Shown: positions 8,906 to 16,246 of the stretch, piece after piece
Layout: the number at the start of each line of letters is the position of its first letter
How positions within the stretch are numbered: position 1 is the first letter of the stretch
Assembly (NCBI GenBank): GCA_027576995.1
Contig: JANBQC010000622.1
Span: 1-16,246, forward strand
Direction: 5' to 3'
Source of the DNA: Dimargaris cristalligena
Lineage: Eukaryota; Kickxellomycota; Dimargaritomycetes; Dimargaritales; Dimargaritaceae
Length of the DNA: 16,246 nucleotides
Position numbers and translations under genes: made by a program
The notes under the pieces: model-generated
What the model saw: only the letters and a program-made list of their open reading frames with translations
Told to the model about the DNA's origin: nothing
Databases searched by the model: none

Positions 8906-9545
8906 TCAAACAGCAATTGCCATATTTCCTAGTGTCTCATCAAGCGTGCCCGTAAATCTCTGCCAAGCTCTCATCACCCGGAGGCAGGATCCCTCAAGGT
9001 AAACTCCAAGTTGTAACTTTAGCTGAAGTACTGAATAGTACCCATGAGTGGCCTCGGAAACCGGGCAGTCCAATCTTTGACATAGCCTCCCAAGATCCAA
9101 AAAAGTCGGATTCAATGACTCTAGAAAACTTAACATAGAACCCACCAAATCAGGCGATTGGACTCACCTCATTCCGAGAAAAATTGCTATACGATAATCT
9201 ACCCTGTGGTGCCGAAGGATTCCATCCCTCAACCTGACTAATCCAATCCATCCCGCTTAGGTAAGAGACTATCCCAATTTGAATGTTGCCTATGCTAGAT
9301 GTGACTTTGCCGACGTTAGATTTTTTTTAAAACTTACTATTCACAATTGCGGATTGGCAAAGCCTAAATTCCATATTCCCAGACCAGCAGTTAACAGTTG
9401 AGGTAAACTTTCGCAGGGCTTCCCTAGTCGTATTTAGGATTCGCCTCCCACTATAGCATCGATTGCCCAGTGGGTTGCCCTGGAGCGCTGGCAAATTACA
9501 TTTCCAGACATTGTAAAATATACCAAGCGGGAGCTGGTCGAGCAT
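8906..9545 (-). CDS. Weak candidate three-exon gene of unknown function
   Basis: A spliced minus-strand model is possible: exon 1 9545-9338, exon 2 9289-9168, exon 3 9022-8906, about 147 residues. The first intron (9337-9290, 48 bases) has a perfect GTAAGT donor, a CTAAC branch-like motif and a TAG acceptor. Exon 2 is open for 40 codons and ends exactly at a GTGAGT donor. The second acceptor (CAG at 9025-9023) is my choice because it keeps the frame; the open frame of exon 3 actually extends back to about 9148. No domain, signal peptide or membrane segment is recognised. Base composition does not differ from the spacer. It may be a real orphan gene, a decayed one, or chance alignment of splice-like motifs. 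Confidence 0.22.
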
Positions 9546-10590
9546 TAAACCCAACTCAGGTCTGTACCTTCAATTGACCCCGTCAAATGTAGGGAAATGG
9601 CTCCGGTTGAAAACGCGGCGGCCATATTTAACCCTCCCCCCGCATTGGTTGGCTAGAGCAGACGGATATGACCGGTGGGATTGCTGCATTAACAACCCTG
9701 TAATTATCCCATTAATTGGCTGAAGTATCCCTTAAGTCCACTGTGCGTATGTACTTTAGTTTCATCATCTCTTTTTTACTATTATGGGAGTTGACTATCG
9801 AGGTCCAAGCATCACTAACATTCACTATTACTAGCCAGTGGCATTACTGTGTGTAGTGAAAAATAGCAGGGATGCATACATGTGCCCACCCCTCAATGCA
9901 CACTAGCCCTTCATAACCATGAGGTTGAGCTGACATCCAATAGTCACTCTGCCCAACAGTCGCCCTAAATCGAGTGGGGATGGTCAAATGAGTGGCCGTG
10001 GTTCATCAGTAGCTCATTACACAGTCGTAATTTACTAAACGCCTGAACATCTGTAACAGCAACCCATGTGGATTAACACCTCCAGTCTAGCAACCCTAGT
10101 CCGCTCTGGCAGAACCTTCAAACGCACAGTCGATATCCCTAATCAGCGTTAAGGATGGCGAATGTGTGATATGCACATGATCAAAGGGAATACAGTTGTT
10201 ATATCTGAGGACTGGGTATATATGAGTGTGATACACCCTCTAACCCTGTAGATATTTTGGTAAAAGCAATAAACATGTAAGGGTGAAGTTAGGCAATAAG
10301 GGTACACATTCCTAATATGGGCCACACTCTGGCGGGTTCTAAAAAACAAGCCAGCAGTGACCAGTGGTTAGAAAGGGGCGAGGAAGGAGGGGTGGCAATG
10401 ACGATTGTGCCAACCGAGAGCCCACTCGGGTTGGAGTTGTATAGATGATCTCAGTGTTTGGGGTGCTTGCTAAATCAGGCACCTAGTGACGCGGTTCAAA
10501 TGAGGAACATTAAGAATGGACAATCTCAGGGGAATGGTGTGGCGAATGGGGCGGGAGGAGAGTGCCTTTGGCAAGATGAAACGCTCGGCG
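9546..10590. other. Spacer without a supported gene
   Basis: No gene is supported. Frames are short on both strands and show no protein-like features. No repeats above microsatellite scale were noticed. Confidence 0.4.
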
Positions 10591-10702
10591 TTTGTCCTGG
10601 GACATTAGTCTACATCTCGTGGTAATAGATAGGCATACTCGATTCCCATACCCGCTATATTGTACTCCATTTACCACTCCCCCAGGCAATCCGGATGCCA
10701 CG

Positions 10703-10710
10703 TATATAAA
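10703..10710 (+). promoter_or_regulatory. TATA box of the 10844 gene
   Basis: TATATAAA lies 141 bases before the ATG and is followed by a C/T-rich leader that runs up to the start codon. This is the clearest promoter element in the window. Confidence 0.6.
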
Positions 10711-10843
10711 CAGCACCCCACTGGCTCCCCTTTGCTTCCAATTATCAAACAATCCAGTTATTCACACTCCTTCCCCAACATTCCGCTCTCAGTTTCTCTC
10801 CCCCCTCCACCCCCACCCAGTGTTCCTTCAACTCGATACCACC

Positions 10844-11038
10844 ATGGTCTCTCTCCGCTTCGCCGCCATCACTCTTCTGGCTGTCGCCTTCGTTGTCGCT
10901 GTCCAGGCCCACCCCGTTCAGGATGGCCTCCCTGACCTGTCCAAGCGCCAAATGGAAGGTGGTCCCGGTGACGATGGTAACGGCACCGGTCCCGGTTGGG
11001 GTTCCTGCTGGAACGGCAGCTGGTGGATGCCTTGCTAA
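10844..11038 (+). CDS. Secreted Trp/Cys peptide precursor with Lys-Arg site
   Basis: This 64-residue precursor starts at an ATG in strong context (ACCATGG). The frame is open further upstream, but that part lies in the TATA-to-ATG leader. Residues 1-22 form a typical signal peptide (MVSLRFAAITLLAVAFVVAV, then Gln-Ala). Residues 23-33 form a propeptide and Lys34-Arg35 a Kex2-type site. The 29-residue remainder is acidic and Gly-rich at first, then ends WGSCWNGSWWMPC with four Trp and two Cys (55 and 64), the second being the last residue, so a disulfide ring of ten residues is possible. Asn-Gly-Thr (46) and Asn-Gly-Ser (57) are potential N-glycosylation sites. It differs from multi-copy RiPP precursors in having one core. 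A loose resemblance to Trp/Cys alpha-type pheromones of filamentous fungi is inference only; an effector or antimicrobial is equally possible. Confidence 0.75.
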   Translation: MVSLRFAAITLLAVAFVVAVQAHPVQDGLPDLSKRQMEGGPGDDGNGTGPGWGSCWNGSWWMPC

Positions 11039-11400
11039 AGGTGCTTCGAATCTGTCCCACGGTATCTTTGGGCGATGTCTTCCGAAGCCAGCCTTGCATA
11101 GTCTATAATCCGTCCCGTCCTCCGCGATCCAACACTCCCCTCCTCCATCCCAAGGTCGCTTTATTATTCCTTTCTTCACGCGCGCGCCCGCTGGTAGCCA
11201 ATCAAGCTTACATTTGAACGCCTGAATTATGTTAAACCTAACCGATTCCACCAATCCCTTAGGAATTCCCCTTTAATCTATTAACGTTCCACCACCACCA
11301 CCATTTTCTCCCCGACTCTAAAGCAGCTCCTTTAGTTTTAAGTTACCTAACTCAACTCGATTTAACTATAAGTTCTGCCTCCCCAATCTGTTATTTTCTA

Positions 11401-11406
11401 AATAAA
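11401..11406 (+). terminator. Possible polyadenylation signal
   Basis: AATAAA in an AT-rich stretch 363 bases beyond the stop of the 10844-11038 gene. It implies a 3' untranslated region longer than the coding sequence. Confidence 0.4.
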
Positions 11407-11544
11407 CTAATATATCATTGTCGGAGATGGGGGTATTCGTATTTTATACTAAACCAAAATATGTATACGAAGTTGGCCAGTTTCGAGGTTGGATACCTTA
11501 CGTCCGTTATTTTATCAGTCGGTAAAAAAAATACTCGATAGACT

Positions 11545-11550
11545 TTTATT
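11545..11550 (-). terminator. Possible polyadenylation signal
   Basis: AATAAA on the minus strand, 66 bases after the stop of the 13137-11616 gene, at a usual distance for a 3' end. Confidence 0.45.
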
Positions 11551-11615
11551 TAGGAGAATATTCCCTACTAACTCAACAAAACCGCAATCCCATAAAAATA
11601 GCCAGTGGAGTTATT

Positions 11616-13137
11616 CTAGTTGTATTCCTCTGTCAATGGTAAGGCGTGAACCTTATCAGAAAGATATTTGAAGATGTATTCGTCAATAGCCGCGGGAGTT
11701 GGAATGAAGCGCGGATTGGGACATGGAATAGTAAATAGATGACTGGGGCGGAGCTCTAATTCATCCACGCATTCTTTAAACTGCGGTTGGCGCCAGTTTA
11801 GCCATTTCTGCCCGGGACGACGTAGACGGTCCAAATGCCGGGCGGCGGGGGTGAGGTCGGCCGTATCCGGGGGTTTAAACAGGCCCGCACACTCGACCAC
11901 CGTATTCTGGGTCGTGAACGACAAGGCGGCAAACCGTTCGGCCATGTACTGCACCGCAGGAGCGTTAGCGTCTTCCGCTTCGAGATAGTAGGCTAATTCG
12001 ATAAGGGTATCGATGCCCTCCAGGGGTTGGCCGGCCGGGGCACTGTCGTTCCATAGGCGGACTAGATAATCGTCGATGCGCGTGTGGGCATCTTCAGGAA
12101 GCGGACGAGGCATACCCCGGTTTGCATAAATCCAGCCCCGCATGGCGTCCGCCAGCAAGTGGTCCCGCACCATAATCCGGAAAGTTTTGGTTAGTCCCCG
12201 GTAATGTGGGGGTAACCGGCGTTCCGGGGGCAATTCCGTGTGGCGGGCGGACAATTCTTCCAGCCCATCCACTACTGGACGTAAAACGGGGTCAGTCAGG
12301 CTCTTACGCAAGCCGTTTTCGGACGCGTGGGAGAGTAGTTCCAACAGGAGCGCCAGAAAATTCCCCGCCCGGTAGGCATCCGTTTGTACATACCGGTTGA
12401 ATGGCGTCAATAAATTGATATCGATTTGGTCCTGTGCCGCCAGGTGTTGCTCCACCGAATAGCGGGTTTTCCTCATTGCTTCAAAAACCTCCGGTGCAAA
12501 AAACCACGGTAGGTAGGAATAGTAAAAATAACTGTGCATCTCGGGTCGAAGCAAATCGAAATACTGGGTCAGTAAATTGACAAGAATTTCCTGGTCAAGT
12601 AACTGGCTGTTTGCCTTCACAGCCAGCTGCAAGTGGTGCTTAGTTTGTGCCATCAATCTGTCGATGGTTTTGGGGAACTGAAATATAAGCTAGGTAAGTG
12701 GTTTGACATAATGGGTATAGTATCGAATGGACGGGTTAGACCATGATAGTACTGATAAAACGCAGTGGGCTAATTTTAAATGGGAGCTACCGGGTGTTCC
12801 AATAACACAATTTACTAACTTAAGGCACGGCTATTTGGTGCTAAACTTGCTTAGAAACTAACCGCGCGTAAAATCCCCGAACTATAAAAAAACATGCTAG
12901 CTAGGGGCCAATATTATATCTAATTATTGGCATATATATTACCTGACGTTGGGCTGCTGGCAAATAGTTAACCATATATCGGTTGACATATTCTATATAT
13001 TCGGGGGTAACCTTTCCTGTAAATACTGGTCCACGGTTGAATATCTGTTCGATAATATGATCCGTACCCGTTGTAGTGGCTACCGTACAGCCGGCCCCTC
13101 CACCCAACAGGAGAATAGTACTAATCGAAACATGCAT
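11616..13137 (-). CDS. Two-exon gene for a probable secreted orphan protein
   Basis: Exon 1 is 13137-12943 and exon 2 is 12677-11616, giving 418 residues. The donor CAG|GTAATA and the acceptor TTTCAG are both phase 0, and the joined frame is open throughout. Exon 1 encodes a probable signal peptide (MHVSISTILLLGGGAGCTVA) followed by about 45 residues that already look like folded protein. Exon 2 is Leu- and Tyr-rich with several probable helices, such as the segment Leu-Leu-Arg-Pro-Glu-Met-His-Ser-Tyr-Phe-Tyr-Tyr, a long middle region with Pro/Arg-rich turns, and an end rich in acidic and aromatic residues. I recognise no family. Taken alone, exon 2 would begin at ATG 12653 and lack a signal peptide; the perfect splice fit makes the two-exon form better. 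Earlier in-frame ATGs in exon 1 (to 13272) would bury the signal peptide. Exon 2 is richer in G+C than its flanks, supporting coding. Confidence 0.75.
12678..12942 (-). other. Intron of the secreted orphan gene
   Basis: This 265-base intron starts GTAATA after CAG and ends TTATATTTCAG. It is AT-rich with stops in all the relevant frames, unlike the exons around it. It is longer than usual fungal introns, so a further small exon inside it cannot be excluded. Confidence 0.65.
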
Positions 13138-13400
13138 GGCTACAAAATAGAGACCAGGACGATATGATACAAAAGGTTGCAAAAACACACTGGGGTTTAA
13201 ACAGTCCAATATAAAAAATAATCCAAAGTAGGTAGGTCTGAGGTGCGAATGCAATCCCCACTGGAATGGCATAGGAATGTGGGGAACGGAGGGGAAGGGT
13301 TGGTGGTGAGATCTTAAGAATTATATATATATATATATCTAGTATCCAGTCGACTAAATTAACAGTGGCAATAACAGTTTTCAAGGAAGGAAGGAAGGGG
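13138..13400 (-). promoter_or_regulatory. Promoter region of the secreted orphan gene
   Basis: On the minus strand a TA tract (13338-13322) lies about 190 bases upstream of the ATG and could serve as the TATA element. It is followed by a C/T-rich stretch and then T-rich leader sequence that ends TTTTGTAGCC at the ATG. The TAG just before the ATG could also be an acceptor of a leader intron. Confidence 0.3.
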
Positions 13401-14938
13401 GGGGATACCTTGTGCTACCCAACAAGGCTCTCCCCCTAAAAATGGTGGCAGCGTGTCGAGGCACTTATTACTCTCCCTTAAGTGCCTTATAATTAGCAAT
13501 ATATTGGTAATAGTGTGACTAAATCACCTGTATTTCTTTCCTGCCGGCAAAGTCCAGATAAATCGAATGAAAAGGGCCCCCTCCTTCCCTAGTGCAGTAC
13601 CTACTCCGAATATTCCACCAATAATTCTCAATACCTGTTTAGGATCTATGTGTAGACATTAAATTGGCAATACCCATTGTCACAGTACTGTATCGAGCTT
13701 TTAGGAGACATTTTAGGGGCGAGCGTGTCTAACGTAGCCGTTATCTATAGGCGACTTTATGGTGGTGGAAAATCATCTCATGTCTGCCATACGCAGTAAA
13801 TAGGATTTCCAGCTACCCGCTACTGGAACCGAATAGTATGTTTATCTACTGTAGATATCACCACTGGAAGTAAACTTGAGTAAACCGCGCTGAATAGCCG
13901 ATACCGTTCGCTAGCGCATTAGTATACTTTACCCCCCCCCTCCACTTTCTCCCCTATTCTATAAACGTACTATTGGGTTTCCATGCGCGAGTCGGCAAAA
14001 GGAAAACCCCGCTGTGCAAGGGAATGGCCGACAGGTGTAATACACATTGCCTATTTTTGATCAATAAATGGAGGGACTACTTGCTCGCAAAAAGAACCTG
14101 TGATCATCGGCTATGTAGGACAGTGGAGTACATTACTCTAAGTGATGGACTTGTGGCCAGTCGGTGGCTAATACGTATAGCCGCCATTCGACTAGAGGGG
14201 CCATGCTTTGGGGAATTTAACCTAAAGATGGTCGAAGGAGGGGAGAGTATTAACATCCAAGTAGAGTGCGTAGCGTTTGGGGGCTTTTAATTTGGAATAG
14301 GCCGAGTCCAGCCGCAAAACAAAATCACCATGGGATGGGTCCGATATTGCGAGCTTGTAGCAGACCATTTCGCCGACTATCCTACCGGTGGTCTATTCAA
14401 CATCTTTCCTATAGTAGTGTCGAATTTCGCCCATTTCTAGAAATGGCAAAGTTTCCTTTTTACAATTACCCAATATTTACGTGTGGCTCTAATTTACGTA
14501 CCACACCTTCTAAGTTAAGCGCTGCCCACGATAATAGAGGCCAGTTTCTAAATCATTTCCTAATTCCTCGTCCCAAAGGGCTCTTAAGTTTCCAATCTAG
14601 TAGATGCCGAACCCCTACAAACACGTTAAAGAGCGAATGGGCTACCATCCCCAAAACTCCAATCCCCTACCCTCCCCTCATATTTTGTAAAACAGGTGCA
14701 ATCAGCCCTTTGACTAGTGATAATATATGACATTTAACCTAAGAAGTTTGAATCGGTATAGGGCACCAATCGAAACAATTTGTTGACTTGAAATATTAAA
14801 TCATACGAGACATCAAAGAAAAAAAGCAACTTCAAAAATAACAATAATCTTTAGAAAACCCTATTATGCGGGATTATATAGTTAAAATAATCTCTCTCTA
14901 TAAGTGGTAACTATGGATCCCACAGTTGGGTCAAGTAA
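13401..14938. other. Spacer without a supported gene
   Basis: I see no supported gene. The stretch has a C9 run near 13932-13940 and is AT-rich towards 14740-14940. Two plus-strand open frames, 13973-14290 (non-ATG start) and 14266-14730 (154 codons), are the longest here, but neither has a domain, signal peptide or coding-like composition. Confidence 0.4.
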
Positions 14939-14944
14939 TTTATT
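14939..14944 (-). terminator. Possible polyadenylation signal
   Basis: AATAAA on the minus strand begins only 7 bases beyond the TAA stop of the 15899-14951 gene. It is very close to the stop, so the 3' untranslated region would be short, or another signal is used. Confidence 0.35.
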
Positions 14945-14950
14945 GGCCGC

Positions 14951-15899
14951 TTAATGGTAAGAATTGACCTCAAACGCGCTACTAAATGCGTTGAGCTCTA
15001 TTTGAACGAAAGTCTTGAACATATACTTTTCCTTAAACCGGCGTAGTTCCTCGTTAATTTGTTCAATCAGAGGTTGTAATGCCTTGGTAGTTGGGTTAAG
15101 TAGAGAGTTATCTGACTGGGTAGCCTCAACCATGAACGAATAATGATTGGCCGGTGGGAATGCCTTCATGAACCATTCCTTAATCATCGTAATGGACCGA
15201 AAAATGGCCTCGTTGGTAGGGGGGTGATGGGGTATAAGATCCCGCAACCAGGGGGGTTTGGGCCATGGAACCAGGTGGGACTACGCTACCATAAATACCG
15301 GTGAGCTGCTCAATGACACCGATGGAGTTCCAGATACTCTCCAAATTCCCGACAGAAAAAACAGGGACTCCCCGACTGTCGGTTGGTGAGCCGATTTTTG
15401 CCAAACTACGAGCAATGTCAAGTAAAGGTGGGGTATCCTCGTAAAGCAACGTCTGTAAGGGGTTGTCCAATTTCCGATTGTGTAGAACCAGGATCTCTGC
15501 TGTACCGTCGGCTGCTTTGGGGGCCACGTAAACAAAACTGTTGAAGGTGAAGCAATGGTAGCACGTGAAAAGGTCGTCGGGGTCAGCGATTAAGGCACCC
15601 AGTTTTTGAAACTTCTGGGCCAGGTAACTGTGGGTCTGATTATATCCCAGAGTTCGGATACATGGAATATCATTGGTTTGGAAGGGATTGCCAAACTCGG
15701 CAAATAGCTGTTCAAAGCTGGTGATTTCGTATTCGATGGCCCACAAAAACAGGGTGGCTAAAAACCTATTATTATTATGACTATAAAGCTCCTTCATATT
15801 ATTTTCATCCAATGGTATAGTATCAGCCAAGTTGTATTCCAGCAGGCCACCATTTTGAACTGTTGATGCCCTGGTAGATGAACGATTGCCACCAACCAT
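14951..15899 (-). pseudogene. Orphan protein gene interrupted by a one-base frameshift
   Basis: Two overlapping minus-strand frames make one gene. The first frame runs from ATG 15899 (MVGGNRSSTRASTV) and looks like folded protein to about residue 214. It then turns into a Pro/Ser-rich tail that reads like out-of-frame sequence. The second frame picks up protein-like sequence (Leu-Arg-Asp-Leu-Ile-Pro-His-His) from about 15247 to the TAA at 14951. The switch falls at a six-base G run (15251-15256; C6 on the coding strand). One base fewer there would make the whole span 316 codons. No intron with acceptable ends restores the frame. No signal peptide or family is recognised; the middle holds a Cys-Tyr-His-Cys. 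An in-frame TAA two codons before the ATG supports the start unless splicing occurs. It may be a sequencing error in a homopolymer, a polymorphism or a true pseudogene. Confidence 0.6.
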
Positions 15900-16060
15900 G
15901 CCTTACTTCCCCCCTGTTCACTGGGTGTTCATTCTCATAGTGGTAATTGTTGGAAATTCATTTCCCCCGTCCCACTGATTCCATCTCTGTGATTGGCTCA
16001 TCCTATACTTGGGACTTTACTATAGCCGTTACTATATCATCCTATAACTGGAACTTTGTC
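15900..16060. other. Short intergenic or intronic stretch
   Basis: This stretch separates two minus-strand coding segments. It contains most of a degenerate tandem duplication whose units begin TCATCCTATA at about 15998 and 16037, and stops in all minus-strand frames. It is either the spacer between two genes or an intron. Confidence 0.4.
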
Positions 16061-16075
16061 CTAATCGTTATTACT
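15998..16075 (+). repeat. Degenerate tandem duplication
   Basis: Two adjacent units of about 39 bases both start TCATCCTATA and share the order ACTTT..CCGTTA/TCGTTA. Identity falls to roughly 70% after the first ten bases by eye. The end of the partial Pro/Ser-rich frame, including its stop, lies in the second unit. Confidence 0.4.
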
Positions 16076-16246
16076 GCTATTATGTGTTGCCAACGATTTG
16101 AGGGACTCCGCTGGCGTGCCTTTGGGAGAGTTGGCAGGAGGGGGAATCTCCGGTTTCTTTCCACTTGATGGCTCGCCATATTTTGTCATGTAATGCGGAA
16201 CGTTGGGCTTTGCTGGGTTCGGGGGGGTTGAGACCGAGGTGGCCTT
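16061..16246 (-). CDS. Pro/Ser-rich C-terminus of a gene cut by the window edge
   Basis: The minus strand is open from the window edge to a TAG at 16063-16061, giving 61 residues rich in Pro, Ser, Lys and Asn (for example Pro-Glu-Ile-Pro-Pro-Pro-Ala-Asn-Ser-Pro-Lys-Gly). The composition suggests a disordered tail or linker. The segment has no ATG-proximal context and its start lies outside the window. A GTAATA donor-like site sits just before the stop (from 16072), the same hexamer used by the intron of the 13137-11616 gene. Splicing from there to the weak AAG just before 15899 would join it in frame to the next gene downstream. Without transcripts both readings remain: a separate gene end, or an upstream exon. 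Confidence 0.4.
   Translation of the reverse strand, partial: KATSVSTPPNPAKPNVPHYMTKYGEPSSGKKPEIPPPANSPKGTPAESLKSLATHNSSNND

Larger units (their letters stand above)
11039..11615. other. Convergent 3' regions of two genes
   Basis: This 577-base stretch separates the stop of the plus-strand peptide gene from the stop of the minus-strand secreted-protein gene. It contains candidate polyadenylation signals for both (11401-11406 on plus, 11550-11545 on minus) and no supported gene. Confidence 0.5.

Noticed and set aside
10844..11038. Reading the Trp/Cys gene as a multi-copy RiPP or pheromone precursor
   Set aside because: Only one dibasic site and one core are present; there is no repeated unit, so that class was not called.
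10745..11254. 169-codon minus-strand frame
   Set aside because: Antisense to the Trp/Cys precursor, which has TATA box, start context and signal peptide; the minus frame has none of these.
13121..13384. 87-codon minus-strand frame upstream of the secreted orphan
   Set aside because: It covers the TA microsatellite and leader of the 13137 gene in another frame; the product reads as translated microsatellite.
14266..14730. 154-codon plus-strand frame
   Set aside because: It is long, but its Pro/Ser/Thr-rich product has no domain, and the DNA has spacer-like composition with no promoter or splice support.

Overview
The window looks like a stretch of a compact eukaryotic, most probably fungal, genome. 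The supported genes have short to moderate introns with GT..AG ends, TATA boxes roughly 100-220 bases upstream of ATGs, pyrimidine-rich leaders, AATAAA signals beyond stops, and Kex2-type dibasic processing sites in secreted precursors. There are no Shine-Dalgarno-led operons. Coding DNA is clearly more GC-rich than the AT- and homopolymer-rich spacers. I suspect an early-diverging fungus (a Zoopagomycota-type lineage), but only from the orphan character of the proteins, so that placement is weak.

Layout, left to right. 1-1700 is spacer that starts with an 81-base dispersed repeat (second copy at 4069). 1930-2157 (+) encodes a 75-residue secreted precursor: a signal peptide, a short propeptide, a dibasic site, and a cationic, acid-free 29-residue tail. 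2158-5400 is spacer with microsatellites and one weak 38-codon candidate. 5706-6560 (+) encodes a four-helix membrane protein of MARVEL type behind a CT-rich leader. 6561-10590 has no firm gene; it holds a weak three-exon minus-strand candidate (8906-9545) and a weak small ORF at 7165. 10844-11038 (+) encodes a second small secreted precursor, with a Lys-Arg site and a Trp-rich tail containing two Cys. Convergent to it, 13137-11616 (-) is a two-exon gene for a 418-residue, probably secreted orphan protein. 15899-14951 (-) is an orphan gene interrupted by a one-base frameshift at a G6 run. The right edge (16246-16061, -) holds the Pro/Ser-rich C-terminus of a further gene or an upstream exon.

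The most interesting theme is secretion: two unrelated, single-site Kex2-type peptide precursors (one antimicrobial-like, one Trp/Cys cyclic-peptide or pheromone-like) and at least one large secreted orphan lie within about 11 kb. No pathway can be assigned, and whether these genes act together is inference. Intergenic DNA is full of chance ORFs of 60-120 codons, which I did not annotate.
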